DNA of 64,000 bases, from the NCBI RefSeq assembly GCF_050219315.1, contig NZ_CP116939.1, positions 744,001-808,000 of the forward strand. Reading direction: 5' to 3'. This document shows, in pieces, positions 42,777-53,028 of the stretch. Position numbers and translations under genes: made by a program. The notes below the pieces were generated by a model. That model saw only the letters and a list, made by a program, of their open reading frames with translations. It ran no database searches and was not told the DNA's origin. This DNA is from Megasphaera_A sueciensis. GTDB lineage: Bacteria > Bacillota > Negativicutes > Veillonellales > Megasphaeraceae. Within the stretch, counting starts at the first letter, position 1; each line of letters starts with the position of its first letter.

Positions 42777-44048
42777 TTATTTTTGAAAATCAAATTCCAT
42801 ATCATTAATACGAACTGTATCTCCATCTTTAATACCATTTTTTATTAATAATTTATCAAGCTCCATATAACGCCAAATACGTTGGAATCGACGTAAGGAC
42901 TGATCATCAGCAAAATTAGTCATAGCTGCCAATTTTTCAATACGAGGCCCCGTGACAACAAACGCCCCTGTATCATCACGATGCACTTCAAAATCAGGCT
43001 TATTTTCTGCCTTATATACCACGACATCCTCTGTTTGTTCCGGTTCAGCAGCATATTCCTGCAAAAGAGTCCACACTCGTTCTAAAAGTTCAGGAATTCC
43101 TTCTCCCGTAGCTGCACATATAGGGAAAACTTCCTGCCCTTCTGCATTCATATATTCACGGACTCGTTCTAAATTATCAGAATCTTCTAAAAGATCTATT
43201 TTATTAGCTGCTACAATTTGCAATTTATGAGACAGTCGTTCATTATATTTTTTTAATTCACTATTGATTTTTTCAAAATCTTCTATCGGATCACGTCCTT
43301 CTGACCCAGATACATCCAGAACATGTATTAAAATCTTGGTACGTTCAATATGTCGTAAAAAATCATGTCCCAAACCTACGCCTTCACTGGCTCCTTCAAT
43401 AAGTCCGGGAATATCGGCCATAACAAAACTGCGATGATCCGATAAATTCACTACACCCAAGATAGGATTCAGTGTAGTAAAGTGATATGCCGCAATCTCC
43501 GGCTCTGCCGCCGATACTTGACGTAAAATACTAGATTTGCCAACACTAGGGTATCCTAAAAGACCAACATCTGCCAATACTTTAAGCTCCATACGCAGCC
43601 AGTGTTCTTCCCCTGGTTCACCCATTTCAGCAAATGTAGGTGCACGATTTGCACTTGTCCGAAAATGATAATTCCCACGGCCACCGCGTCCACCTTTGGC
43701 AACTACAGCTTGTTGTCCATCGTAGCTTAAATCAGCAATAACACGATCCGTAGATTCATCCTTTACAACAGTACCTACGGGAACAGGAATCAAAAAATCT
43801 TCAGCATCACGTCCAAACTTATTACTCCCTTGACCTTTGCCACCCGGCTTTGCTTTAAATAAACGGCGATATCGAAAATCTACTAACGTATTTACATTCT
43901 GATCAGCAACCAGTATTACACTTCCTCCTTGTCCACCATCACCGCCATTCGGACCTCCCTTAGGTACAAATTTTTCCCTGCGGAAGCTGCTCATGCCGTC
44001 TCCGCCTTTACCTGATTGCACAAATATTCTTGCTCTATCTATAAACAT
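42777..44048 (-). CDS. obg: GTPase Obg (ObgE/CgtA)
   Basis: Ribosome-associated GTPase involved in 50S assembly and stress control. The 423-residue protein has the glycine-rich Obg fold (GGDGMSSFRREKFVPKGGPNGGDGGQGG), the G domain with GYPSVGKSS, DIPGLIEGA and NKIDL, and a C-terminal OCT domain. ATG 44048 after GAGGTG is chosen; an upstream in-frame ATG at 44060 overlaps that site. Confidence 0.97.
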   Translation of the reverse strand: MFIDRARIFVQSGKGGDGMSSFRREKFVPKGGPNGGDGGQGGSVILVADQNVNTLVDFRYRRLFKAKPGGKGQGSNKFGRDAEDFLIPVPVGTVVKDESTDRVIADLSYDGQQAVVAKGGRGGRGNYHFRTSANRAPTFAEMGEPGEEHWLRMELKVLADVGLLGYPSVGKSSILRQVSAAEPEIAAYHFTTLNPILGVVNLSDHRSFVMADIPGLIEGASEGVGLGHDFLRHIERTKILIHVLDVSGSEGRDPIEDFEKINSELKKYNERLSHKLQIVAANKIDLLEDSDNLERVREYMNAEGQEVFPICAATGEGIPELLERVWTLLQEYAAEPEQTEDVVVYKAENKPDFEVHRDDTGAFVVTGPRIEKLAAMTNFADDQSLRRFQRIWRYMELDKLLIKNGIKDGDTVRINDMEFDFQK

Positions 44049-44127
44049 ACTACACCTCATTTACAGAATACTATCATATTATAAAAGAGACACAGCCAGT
44101 AAGGACCATGTCTCTTGTCTATCTGTC

Positions 44128-45279
44128 CTACTGATTCAATATTTCATACGCTTTTTCAAACTGTTTATCTGTCGTATCATCAGCCTGCAAAGGAACTACT
44201 ACATCCGGCTCAATCCCAACCCCATCTATAAATCTGCCATTCGCGGTTTTGTATTTTGCAACAGTTAGTTTGATGGCATTGCCTTCATCAATAGGATAAA
44301 CTCCCTGAACCGTTCCTTTCCCATAACTTTTAACTCCGACAATTGTACCAATTTTTAAATCTTGAACAGCTCCTGCTGTAATTTCTGCAGCACTGGCTGT
44401 ATTTTCATTGATAAGTACCACCATGGGAATCCCGTCTGTGGTACCATCCGCTGTAAAATCGGTTTCTTTTCCAGAACGGTCGACATAAGAAACAATGGTA
44501 CTATGCGGCGGTACAAAATTACTAGAAACAATAACAGCCTGATCAACAAGTCCGCCGGGATTATTTCGTAGATCAAGAATCATTTTCCCCATTCCCTGCT
44601 GTCGTAAAGACTGATACAAGTCTGTAAATTCCTTGCCAGTTTTTTCACTGAAAATAGCCACACGAATATAACCAATATTCGTTCCTGGTATAAGCTGACC
44701 ACCAACTGTTTTTAATTGTATCTGGCTCCGAACCAGTTCTTTTGTATATTCCGTTCCTTTATGACTTAGTACAAGCGTGACAGCAGAGCCCACAGGGCCG
44801 CGAACCTCTTGTGCCACTCGTTCAATATCCATTTCATTCGCATTTTTTCCATTAATGGCAACAATAATATCACCGCGCTGAATACCCGCTTCTTTAGCCG
44901 GACTACCATCCACAACTTCTACAACAAAAGGTCCTTGATCGTTTTTACCAAGATACAATCCAACGCCGGCATACGATGCGGAGGTTTGATTAGCAAAAGA
45001 TGCATAATTATCCCCATCAAGATAGATAGAATGCTTATCTGAAAGTTTCGCTACTATACCTTCTAATGCTCCGTTTAATAATTTTTCTTTATCTATTTCT
45101 CCTGCATATCGCGATTCTACAATGCTAAACGTACGAACCAGTTTTAAAAAACCAGTTGGTGAACCGGTATAATAGTATGATCCTAAAATAAATACTACAA
45201 TAGAACAAAGCATTGCAGAAAATATCCATGCCCCTCCATGCCATACAAGACTTACAATTTTTTTATACTTGATTTTCAT
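44128..45279 (-). CDS. ctpA: C-terminal processing protease CtpA (S41)
   Basis: A 383-residue membrane-anchored serine protease. It has one N-terminal helix (WIFSAMLCSIVVFILGSYYY), a PDZ domain at about 90-170 (VEVVDGSPAKEAGIQRGDIIVAINGK) and the S41 core with the Ser in NENTASAAEITAGAV and the Lys in KSYGKGTVQ. It follows the M23 hydrolase and ftsEX; CtpA relatives often degrade or activate peptidoglycan hydrolases, so control of that hydrolase is a plausible role. Confidence 0.94.
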   Translation of the reverse strand: MKIKYKKIVSLVWHGGAWIFSAMLCSIVVFILGSYYYTGSPTGFLKLVRTFSIVESRYAGEIDKEKLLNGALEGIVAKLSDKHSIYLDGDNYASFANQTSASYAGVGLYLGKNDQGPFVVEVVDGSPAKEAGIQRGDIIVAINGKNANEMDIERVAQEVRGPVGSAVTLVLSHKGTEYTKELVRSQIQLKTVGGQLIPGTNIGYIRVAIFSEKTGKEFTDLYQSLRQQGMGKMILDLRNNPGGLVDQAVIVSSNFVPPHSTIVSYVDRSGKETDFTADGTTDGIPMVVLINENTASAAEITAGAVQDLKIGTIVGVKSYGKGTVQGVYPIDEGNAIKLTVAKYKTANGRFIDGVGIEPDVVVPLQADDTTDKQFEKAYEILNQ

Positions 45280-45291
45280 GTAGCGCCCCTA

Positions 45292-46485
45292 TTATAGATA
45301 ACCAGTAGGATCAACAGGATCCCCATTGGCACGTACCTCAAAATGAACATGAGGACCAGTAGAATTTCCGGTCGATCCGGAATACGCAATAACCTGCCCT
45401 TGTGAAACAGATTGTCCCGCTGATACATTCAACGACGAGTTATGTCCATATAAAGTAGACAGCCCGTTACCATGGTCAATGACAACAGCATAACCATATC
45501 CACCCAGCCAGCCAGCTTCCACAACAACCCCACTATCAGCAGCATGCACCGGTGTTCCTGAATCAACCCCGATATCAATCCCAGAATGAAGAATCTGACG
45601 GCCGAATATAGGATGGTTCCTGTATCCAAAAGGGGAAGTAATCACACCGTTGACAGGCCATATAAATCGGCCAGAACCACTGACAGGCTGATAATAGCTG
45701 CTATCAGAACTTCCTCCGGAAGAATCCGAACCAGAAGCGGCGGCGGCACGAGCTGCCGCACGGGCACGCAGCATATCACCGATTTGCTGTGAGGATGCTT
45801 CCAACTCATTATAAGCTTGTTCTGCTGTTGCCTTATCATTTTGAGCCTTATTCAAAATAGCCTGCTGTTCTGCCTTGCGTTTTTCCACTTCTTCTTTCTT
45901 TTTAGCTGATTCAGCCTTCAATTCTACCTGTTTCTGCCGTTCCTGTTCCAATATTGCTTTTTGTTCATTGATTTTATCTCGTTCGTCTTTGATGGAAGTA
46001 ATAAGTTCCATATCTGAATTTACAATACGTTTCAACAATTCAACACGGTTAGAAAAATCATTAAAATCTTTAGCTCCAATAACAACATCCAAATAGTCTA
46101 ATTGTCCATGCATATAGATATCCCGAATACGAGTACTTAAAACATCTTGGCGCCGGCTTAAATTAGTCTGCGTTTTTTCCAGCTCAGCTTGCATCTTCGT
46201 TATTTGTTCTTCAGTCTGTGCAAGTTGATCAGAAACAGTCTTAAATTCCTTTAATGCGGCATCAAGATTTTCTTGTGTAACCCGTAATTTTTCAAAAACA
46301 CTACCAATAACCTCTTCTGCTTCATTCTTCTTTTGTGTCTGCTGATCCATTTGAGATTGTACATCAGATAGTTGATTTTGTAAATCGGAATCATCATCAT
46401 CTGCCACAACCGCAAAACACGGAGTAAGCATAGCCGAAATAATCATAACAGCAATAATTTTTTTTCCAGACATTTGCTTTACCAT
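45292..46485 (-). CDS. M23 peptidoglycan hydrolase with coiled coil (EnvC/CwlO-like)
   Basis: A 397-residue secreted protein with a signal peptide (about 1-28, ending CFAVVA), a long coiled coil at roughly 33-235, a Ser/Gly-rich linker and a C-terminal LytM domain. The zinc and catalytic residues are present: HSGIDIG (HxxxD), YGHNSS and HVHFEVR (HxH). This differs from activator-only EnvC, which has lost them. It is 3 bases from ftsX, so it is probably the hydrolase controlled by FtsEX, as PcsB or CwlO. AAGGTG precedes the ATG. Confidence 0.9.
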   Translation of the reverse strand: MVKQMSGKKIIAVMIISAMLTPCFAVVADDDDSDLQNQLSDVQSQMDQQTQKKNEAEEVIGSVFEKLRVTQENLDAALKEFKTVSDQLAQTEEQITKMQAELEKTQTNLSRRQDVLSTRIRDIYMHGQLDYLDVVIGAKDFNDFSNRVELLKRIVNSDMELITSIKDERDKINEQKAILEQERQKQVELKAESAKKKEEVEKRKAEQQAILNKAQNDKATAEQAYNELEASSQQIGDMLRARAAARAAAASGSDSSGGSSDSSYYQPVSGSGRFIWPVNGVITSPFGYRNHPIFGRQILHSGIDIGVDSGTPVHAADSGVVVEAGWLGGYGYAVVIDHGNGLSTLYGHNSSLNVSAGQSVSQGQVIAYSGSTGNSTGPHVHFEVRANGDPVDPTGYL

Positions 46486-46488
46486 ATA

Positions 46489-47376
46489 TTACACCTTCAT
46501 ATAACGTTTCAAAGAAATCGTACTACCTAGTGCGCCAATAATCATGCTGATAATTAAAAGTACGCCCCCGGTCTCATACATAAACGGATACATGCTGACC
46601 ATCGGTAAAAAAGCTAGTGATTCATGTATTTCCGTAGTAACAAAGCCATAAAACTGAAACAATGCCATATCCGCAATGAGTCCGCCGATAAAACCTAAAA
46701 ACAACCCTTCCAAAAGAAATGGCCAGCGGATAAACCAATTAGTAGCACCTACATATTTCATAATCCCTATTTCTCTGCGACGTGCAAACACGGTTAAGCG
46801 GATCGTATTAGAAATAATAAATAATGTAGCAAACGTCAAAAATATAATAAGAGCAATGCCGCCCCAACGAATAACCTGAGTAATCGAAAATAACTGTTCA
46901 ACAATTTCTTGTCCATAGTGTGAACTTTCTACCTCTGGATAGTTAGCAACTACGGCTGCCGTTTTCTTTACTGCCTCTGGATTGGTAAAAGTTATTTCGT
47001 ATGAACTAGGCAATGGATTTTTACCTTCCAATGCATCCAAAATTCCCGGCTGGTCTTTCATCCTTTCTTTCAAACGATTCATTGCTTTATCCTTATCGGT
47101 AAATTCAATGGATTTAACATCCGGCAATTCTTTTAATTCCCGTCCTACTTTCATCACCTGATCTGTTGTAATTCCATCCTTCAAATATACACTGATCTGA
47201 ACTTGGTTTTCCAAATTATCAGCAAAATAATCAAGATTAGCTACCATCGTCATAAAAATACCCAATATGAATAATGATAGCGCTACAGTAGCAACAGAAG
47301 CAAAAGACATAAAGCTGTTGCGTCTAAAAGATGTAAAGGCTTCCGACGTATAATAACGCATAGTTCTAATCTTCAT
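46489..47376 (-). CDS. ftsX: Cell-division ABC transporter permease FtsX
   Basis: Membrane partner of FtsE; transmits ATP hydrolysis to an extracytoplasmic hydrolase. The 295-residue protein has four helices, with a periplasmic loop of about 120 residues after the first (DYFADNLENQVQISVYLKDG) and the FARRREIGIMKYVGATNWFIRWPF coupling stretch (about residues 195-218). ATG 47376, behind GGGG, overlaps ftsE by 11 bases and gives the family start KIRTMRYY; the frame is open further upstream. Confidence 0.95.
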   Translation of the reverse strand: MKIRTMRYYTSEAFTSFRRNSFMSFASVATVALSLFILGIFMTMVANLDYFADNLENQVQISVYLKDGITTDQVMKVGRELKELPDVKSIEFTDKDKAMNRLKERMKDQPGILDALEGKNPLPSSYEITFTNPEAVKKTAAVVANYPEVESSHYGQEIVEQLFSITQVIRWGGIALIIFLTFATLFIISNTIRLTVFARRREIGIMKYVGATNWFIRWPFLLEGLFLGFIGGLIADMALFQFYGFVTTEIHESLAFLPMVSMYPFMYETGGVLLIISMIIGALGSTISLKRYMKV

Positions 47377-48052
47377 CGCCGTATGCCCCTTTCTGTTCGT
47401 CGCGGACAATTTTACCATCAACGATTTCTATCACTCGCTTATTCATCATATCAACCATTTGCTTATCATGTGTCACCATCAATACCGTTGTTCCCATATG
47501 ATTGATTTTAGTAAACAAATCCATGATTCCGCGCGATGTATCAGGATCCAGATTGCCTGTAGGTTCATCAGCAATCAGCATAAGCGGACGATTCACAATA
47601 GCCCGAGCAATGGCAATACGCTGTTGTTCACCGCCGCTGAGATTTTGCGGCAGCGCATCGGCCTTTCCCACCAAGTTAACCAAATCAAGAACGTTATGCA
47701 CACGTTCTTGAATTACTTTACGCGGTGTTTCAATAACTTCCATGGCAAATGCTACATTTTCCGCCGCAGTCTTATTCGGAAGCAACCGAAAATCTTGGAA
47801 AACAATTCCCATTTTGCGTCGTAAATAAGGTACACGATTTTTTGCGATACGGTTAACTTCAATACCATTTACAACAACAGTTCCCGATGAAGGAAGTTCT
47901 TCGTGTGACAAAAGTTTAATAAACGTTGATTTACCGGCACCGCTGGCACCTACAACGAAAACAAACTCACCTTTTTCAATATGAACCGTAACATGATCTA
48001 ATGCAACGGAGCCATTATCATAAATTTTTGATACATCCCTAAAATAAATCAT
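47366..48052 (-). CDS. ftsE: Cell-division ATP-binding protein FtsE
   Basis: ABC ATPase partner of FtsX, acting at the division site. The 228-residue protein has Walker A GASGAGKST, the Q-loop VFQDFRLL, the signature LSGGEQQR and Walker B LMLIADEPTGNLDP. The AGAGGT ribosome-binding site lies 5 bases before the ATG. The order ftsE-ftsX-M23 hydrolase-ctpA suggests one functional unit for septal wall cleavage. Confidence 0.97.
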   Translation of the reverse strand: MIYFRDVSKIYDNGSVALDHVTVHIEKGEFVFVVGASGAGKSTFIKLLSHEELPSSGTVVVNGIEVNRIAKNRVPYLRRKMGIVFQDFRLLPNKTAAENVAFAMEVIETPRKVIQERVHNVLDLVNLVGKADALPQNLSGGEQQRIAIARAIVNRPLMLIADEPTGNLDPDTSRGIMDLFTKINHMGTTVLMVTHDKQMVDMMNKRVIEIVDGKIVRDEQKGAYGDED

Positions 48053-48077
48053 AGTTTACCTCTTTTCAAGCAGCTGC

Positions 48078-49010
48078 TTATTTACGAGCAATAACAGATT
48101 TAGCTGCCTGGACAATATGTTCGGCTGTTAGTCCGAATTTAACCAGAAGCTCATTCGGTGTCCCTGATTCGCCAAAAACATCATTCATACCTATACGAGT
48201 CAGAGGAACTGGGCAGCATTCACCAAGAACCTCCGCAACCGCACTGCCTAAACCACCCATAATCGTGTGTTCTTCACACGTAACGACAGCCCCTGTTTTT
48301 TTTGCACAAGCAATAAGCATCTCCGAATCAATCGGCTTTATCGTACTCATATTAACAACCGCTGCGGAAATACCTTCTTTTTCCAATTCTTTAGCAGCTT
48401 CTTGTGCTTTTGCGACCATAATTCCCATGGCAATGAGCGTTACATCTATCCCATCTTGCAATACAATGCCCTTGCCAAACGTGTACTGATAAGAATCATC
48501 AAAAATTTCCGGTACTTTGGAACGTCCCATTCGGATATAAACGGGACCGTCATATGCAGCTGCCCACTTAATAACAGCTTTTGTTTCAGCGGCATCAGCA
48601 GGAACGACGACAGACATATTAGGCAACGAACGCATAATAGCAACATCTTCATTCGCTTGATGCGTAGCTCCATCTTCTCCAACTGTAATACCGGCATGTG
48701 TTGCAGCGATTTTTACATTTAAACGGGGATAACAAACAGAATTTCTGATTTGTTCGAAGGCTCTCCCTGTTGCAAATACTGCAAAAGAAGAAGCAAACGG
48801 AATTTTCCCTGTCGCAGCCAATCCAGCAGCTACTCCAATTAAATTCTGTTCCGCTATGCCTACATTAAAATGTCGATTTGGAAATGCTTTCTTAAACACA
48901 CTGGTTTTAGTAGAAGCCGATAAATCAGCATCTAAAACAACTATATCATCATTAACGGCACCTAATTCAGCCAAGGCTTCGCCGTATGCGTCACGCGTTG
49001 CTTTTGCCAT
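48078..49010 (-). CDS. Transketolase, C-terminal subunit
   Basis: A 310-residue protein carrying the pyrimidine-binding and C-terminal domains of transketolase (VVLDADLSASTKT, FNVGIAEQNLIGVAAGLA, VTCEEHTIMGGLGSAV). The glutamate in GIAEQN activates thiamine diphosphate. Together with the adjacent N-terminal subunit it forms a split transketolase, common in Firmicutes and archaea, for the non-oxidative pentose phosphate pathway. Its ATG shares one base with the partner stop (TAATG), giving equal production. Confidence 0.93.
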   Translation of the reverse strand: MAKATRDAYGEALAELGAVNDDIVVLDADLSASTKTSVFKKAFPNRHFNVGIAEQNLIGVAAGLAATGKIPFASSFAVFATGRAFEQIRNSVCYPRLNVKIAATHAGITVGEDGATHQANEDVAIMRSLPNMSVVVPADAAETKAVIKWAAAYDGPVYIRMGRSKVPEIFDDSYQYTFGKGIVLQDGIDVTLIAMGIMVAKAQEAAKELEKEGISAAVVNMSTIKPIDSEMLIACAKKTGAVVTCEEHTIMGGLGSAVAEVLGECCPVPLTRIGMNDVFGESGTPNELLVKFGLTAEHIVQAAKSVIARK

Positions 49011-49846
49011 TATTGTTCACCTTCCAATTCCGATAAGAATATTGCGCATTGCTCTACTGATGGTGCTTTCCCATGCCATCCAGCCTGATTTTCCATCTCA
49101 GAAATACCTTTTCCTTTTATAGTATGCATAATAATCATGGTAGGTTTTCCCGTAGTAGTTTTCGCTTCACAAACAGCCTGATGCAATTCCTGTACATCAT
49201 GACCGTTCACTTCAATAACATGCCAGCCAAAAGCCTTCCATTTATCAGGTAATGGTTCAGGACACATAACCTCATCAATTTTACCGTCAATCTGTAATCC
49301 ATTGTTATCAAGAAAAGCGGTTAAATTATCCAGTTTATAATGGGCTGCCAACATTGCCGCCTCCCAAACCTGACCTTCTTCTTGTTCACCATCACCCATA
49401 ATTGTAAATACTCGGAAGTCTTTATGGTCAAGCTTACCTGCTATTGCAATTCCGCAAGAAGCACTAATTCCCTGTCCTAACGACCCAGTAGACATATCAA
49501 TGCCAGGAATATGCTTCATATCTGGATGTCCCTGCAACAACCGTCCGATCTTACGTAATCCAGCAAGTTCAGCGATTGGAAAATATCCTTTTAATGCTAA
49601 TGCTGCGTACACAGCAGGAGCAGCATGACCTTTTGATAAAACCAAACGGTCCCGGTCCGGATTATGCGGATCCTGCGGTGATGCATTCATTTCTACATCA
49701 TATAACAAAGCCACCACATCCGCGATGGATAAAGAACCACCGGGATGTCCGGATTGAGCTTCGGTAATCATTTTTATGATTTCCCTGCGCATTGCCGTGG
49801 CATAGTTTTTTACAGATTGTACTTGTTCCTCAGTTAAGGTTTGCAT
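49010..49846 (-). CDS. Transketolase, N-terminal (TPP-binding) subunit
   Basis: A 278-residue protein with the thiamine diphosphate-binding half: SGHPGGSLSIAD, SKGHAAPAVYAAL, STGSLGQGIS and the GDGEQEEGQVWEA metal motif. ATG 49846 follows GGAGG; a possible start 18 bases earlier includes that site and is not used. It lies 14 bases from csaB and overlaps the C-terminal subunit. Confidence 0.93.
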   Translation of the reverse strand: MQTLTEEQVQSVKNYATAMRREIIKMITEAQSGHPGGSLSIADVVALLYDVEMNASPQDPHNPDRDRLVLSKGHAAPAVYAALALKGYFPIAELAGLRKIGRLLQGHPDMKHIPGIDMSTGSLGQGISASCGIAIAGKLDHKDFRVFTIMGDGEQEEGQVWEAAMLAAHYKLDNLTAFLDNNGLQIDGKIDEVMCPEPLPDKWKAFGWHVIEVNGHDVQELHQAVCEAKTTTGKPTMIIMHTIKGKGISEMENQAGWHGKAPSVEQCAIFLSELEGEQ

Positions 49847-49860
49847 AACGTGCCTCCGAT

Positions 49861-50964
49861 TCATAAAGAATTTGAATATTTTTCAATAACCTTTAATGCC
49901 AAATACGCATTTCGGAGAGATAATTCTCTCAATTGGTTGATGCGAATCAATACAGACGGAGCCAGCTGACCCATCGTTAATTTTTTATCTAAATCAACAA
50001 TCAGCATATCCGCCGTAACTGTTTCTATTGTACCGCACAGGCGTTCGCCAATTAAATCAATAAAATTATTAATCTTAGGATCATAGGAAATAGCGGTCAC
50101 GGGAACATGCATTATGGATGCAAAGATGAGTGCATGCAATCGTATTCCTAAAAGTACATCCATACAACCGATAATCGACATAAGTTCTACCGTTGTATAC
50201 TGTTCTTTGAGGATAATTGCTTCCCGTTTCATAAATCCGCACACATCCTCTGCGGCTCGAATATCATCGGGAAACTGCATAGGTACAAATACAATATTCG
50301 CATTATACCGTTCCTGAAGTACATCGGCAGCCTTAGCTACTTCAATTTTATAATGGCTTAGGTTTTTCCAATTCCGTATCGCTATCCCTATTTTAGGGCG
50401 TATACCGGTTATTGCATATTTTTTTAAAAGAAGAAAACCCAGTTTTTTATCAACAGGGTTTGCAGATAATACAGCATCGGCAGTAACCTCAATCGGCGGA
50501 GTAAGAACACCGATTGAAATTAATTCTTTTTTCGACTCTTCATCTCGCACTCCTATCATATCCACACGTTCCAATACCTTACGGACAGCCTCTCTGGCTT
50601 TACGGCGCCGCAAGGGCCCGATACCTTGTGCATACAGCATGACCGGTTTATGTAACAATAAAGCAATTTTAATAATTGCCAAATAATAATACAAACTGCG
50701 GGAGCTAGTCACATCCTGCAATAAACTGCCACCGCCGCTGATCAATATATGGCTGTGAGAAATCGCTGCCGTTATCCCCAAAAAATTCAGTCGATGTACT
50801 GTTTTCACTCCGTGATTTGCTTTTGTAAGTTTTTCATTTCCAGTGATTACCGTAATATCGGCCTCCGGTATTATTTCTAAAATAGAGTCCAATAAAGCCG
50901 CCAGCATTGCTTCATCTCCGGCATTACCGAAACCATAATATCCAGAAATAACAATTTTAGTCAC
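49861..50964 (-). CDS. csaB: Polysaccharide pyruvyl transferase CsaB
   Basis: Adds pyruvate ketals to a cell-wall polymer, which then anchors S-layer-homology (SLH) domain proteins. The 367-residue protein has the start KIVISGYYGFGNAGDEAML and the SGGGSLLQDVTSSRSLYYY and GIRLHALIFASIMHVP motifs of the family. It starts with GTG, overlapping the DUF5693 stop by 8 bases, after AGGTGA. In Negativicutes SLH-type proteins tether the outer membrane to the wall, which fits its position in an envelope cluster. Confidence 0.93.
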   Translation of the reverse strand: MTKIVISGYYGFGNAGDEAMLAALLDSILEIIPEADITVITGNEKLTKANHGVKTVHRLNFLGITAAISHSHILISGGGSLLQDVTSSRSLYYYLAIIKIALLLHKPVMLYAQGIGPLRRRKAREAVRKVLERVDMIGVRDEESKKELISIGVLTPPIEVTADAVLSANPVDKKLGFLLLKKYAITGIRPKIGIAIRNWKNLSHYKIEVAKAADVLQERYNANIVFVPMQFPDDIRAAEDVCGFMKREAIILKEQYTTVELMSIIGCMDVLLGIRLHALIFASIMHVPVTAISYDPKINNFIDLIGERLCGTIETVTADMLIVDLDKKLTMGQLAPSVLIRINQLRELSLRNAYLALKVIEKYSNSL

Positions 50965-53014
50965 GGCGACTCACCTGCTTCCCCATCCACGCCGTGATAT
51001 ATTGAAAAATAGGCAACGCACAAACGACGATAATCCCCAAAACCATTCCCGTTACCCATCCATTGAGTCCTCGTACGAAAGACATTTCAATGGGTGTGCG
51101 AATATGAGCAAATGTTTCCACCATAGATCCTTGTCCGATAACTGCCGCTACCACCATGAAAAAATGTATAATTTGCGGCCACTTTCGATACATTGCCGCC
51201 ACCATCAGATAGAAGGCCGGATGACCAATAAGAAATTCTTTTTCTCTCGGCCGGGCATACATCGTATTTTCCAAAAAGCGCCGCATAGCCACTTCTGCAC
51301 CCGGTACAGGAACACCGGCAGTATGTCCGCTGCGACCGACAAAAACAAATGCCGCAAACGCTAAAAATCCAACAAATATAAGTGAGCCCATTTTAATGGG
51401 AATATTCAAGAAATGTTTTACAAAATCAATAAACTCTTCTGGTGAATTTATCGTCCGGTCAAATAATGGAAAACGACGTACATATCCAATACAGATCAAA
51501 ACAATTGGTAGGATGAATGTCAATTTAACTCCGCGATAAAAGTCAAATTCCATAAAGAAACGAATATTTCCCAACATTGCCGCAATAAATAATCCGCCAA
51601 TCATCGACATGGCTACCGCACAGGCTAGACCAACAGTGCCATCTCGCAAAATACGGACAAAGCCTAATTTTTTCGTTATATTTTTTTTCTTCCACCAATC
51701 CAGCAAAATAAGAATAGAAGCCACAGGAGTGGCAGTAGCACACCCCACAGCCATAACTTGTAAAAATAACGCACCCTTGGCTATAACCGCACCGCCGCCT
51801 GCTGCCAATATGCCAATTAACATAAATATGTAATTATATTTATCTGCAAAAGGAAACAGCAAATTAAAAGTAAGAAGAAAGCCGCAGACAGCCGCAGCAG
51901 CAACAATAGCCAATAAAATTTTATTAGGATAATAAGCCGGTAAAATAGACGCCTTCCCTAAATGATATCCACGGTCCTTAAGTTTATTTGACACATCAGA
52001 AATATATTTCAAATTAGTATCGGTCAAGCTGCGTCCATGAGCGGGTTTCTTATACAAAGCAAACAGATTGATACGTACATTTCGTTCTAAATCACTAATA
52101 TAATAACGCATCGCGGCTTCTTCCGGAGATATTTTTTCTAATTCTTCCTTGGCCATTGCATAGACTCGTCCCGTATCATAATTAAGCAGGCCTGCCAAAT
52201 CATACATACCATCTTGTGTATTATACTGCAGTTGATTTACTGATTCAATCATGTAAAACGGTAAATTGCGCTTTTTCAGACATTCTGCCGTATAGTCCAA
52301 CATTTCTTTATGCATAGCTGGATCCGGATTATATCCCAGCACTTCTTTTCCAACAAACATAATTCCGCTGACATTTTGAATTGTATCTGCACGGTCAAAG
52401 AAACTTTCTATTTTATTCTTAGTTACATTACTGTAATTTGTCGGACGTAGAATAACATGAAAACCATGTGAGGCAATCTCGTTTGCATCAGCAGTCAAAA
52501 TTCCTAGATTCATTTCGCCTAATGTTGGCATAACACCACGTACACCCATAATACGATATTGTGGATTATCTAATATTTTTACATTCTTATTTCCCAGACG
52601 TTTTTTTAAATCTATGCATACTTCATCAAAGTAGGCATCCTTGGACCCCTTCGGTTTTCCGATAACATAATAATCATACGATAAATCCGAAATATCGAAT
52701 TGAGGATAATACAACTTGAAACCCAGCTTAGTAATCAATGACAAATCTCCCCGCTGGGTCAATTTATTTAATGTCGAATCGTAAATAGTGAAACTGGTTA
52801 TCCCAGCTTCACGGCATTTTTCCAATGCCGTATCTGTATCATAGCCGTCATTGCGCGCCATGGCCAAAATCGCATCATAATCTAGTGCCATTTCTATTGT
52901 TGTGTTTTTTTGTTCGACATAATACCGCTGAACGCACATGTAAACAGCACACAAAAGGCCTATCAAGATCGCGATTATCATCAACGTTTTACTACGTTTA
53001 TTAGTATATTCCAT
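50957..53014 (-). CDS. DUF5693 family membrane protein
   Basis: A 685-residue protein with one N-terminal helix (MIIAILIGLLCAVYMCV), an extracytoplasmic domain of about 330 residues resembling a polysaccharide deacetylase-like or TIM-barrel fold (ALEKCREAGITSFTIYDS; GIMFVGKEVLGYNPDP), then about eight membrane helices. DUF5693 proteins commonly lie next to csaB, which suggests a role in making or exporting the pyruvylated wall polymer; no activity is known to me. The second of two ATGs (53014) best fits AAGGTGG. Confidence 0.8.
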   Translation of the reverse strand: MEYTNKRSKTLMIIAILIGLLCAVYMCVQRYYVEQKNTTIEMALDYDAILAMARNDGYDTDTALEKCREAGITSFTIYDSTLNKLTQRGDLSLITKLGFKLYYPQFDISDLSYDYYVIGKPKGSKDAYFDEVCIDLKKRLGNKNVKILDNPQYRIMGVRGVMPTLGEMNLGILTADANEIASHGFHVILRPTNYSNVTKNKIESFFDRADTIQNVSGIMFVGKEVLGYNPDPAMHKEMLDYTAECLKKRNLPFYMIESVNQLQYNTQDGMYDLAGLLNYDTGRVYAMAKEELEKISPEEAAMRYYISDLERNVRINLFALYKKPAHGRSLTDTNLKYISDVSNKLKDRGYHLGKASILPAYYPNKILLAIVAAAAVCGFLLTFNLLFPFADKYNYIFMLIGILAAGGGAVIAKGALFLQVMAVGCATATPVASILILLDWWKKKNITKKLGFVRILRDGTVGLACAVAMSMIGGLFIAAMLGNIRFFMEFDFYRGVKLTFILPIVLICIGYVRRFPLFDRTINSPEEFIDFVKHFLNIPIKMGSLIFVGFLAFAAFVFVGRSGHTAGVPVPGAEVAMRRFLENTMYARPREKEFLIGHPAFYLMVAAMYRKWPQIIHFFMVVAAVIGQGSMVETFAHIRTPIEMSFVRGLNGWVTGMVLGIIVVCALPIFQYITAWMGKQVSRRD

Positions 53015-53028
53015 CATATCCACCTTGA

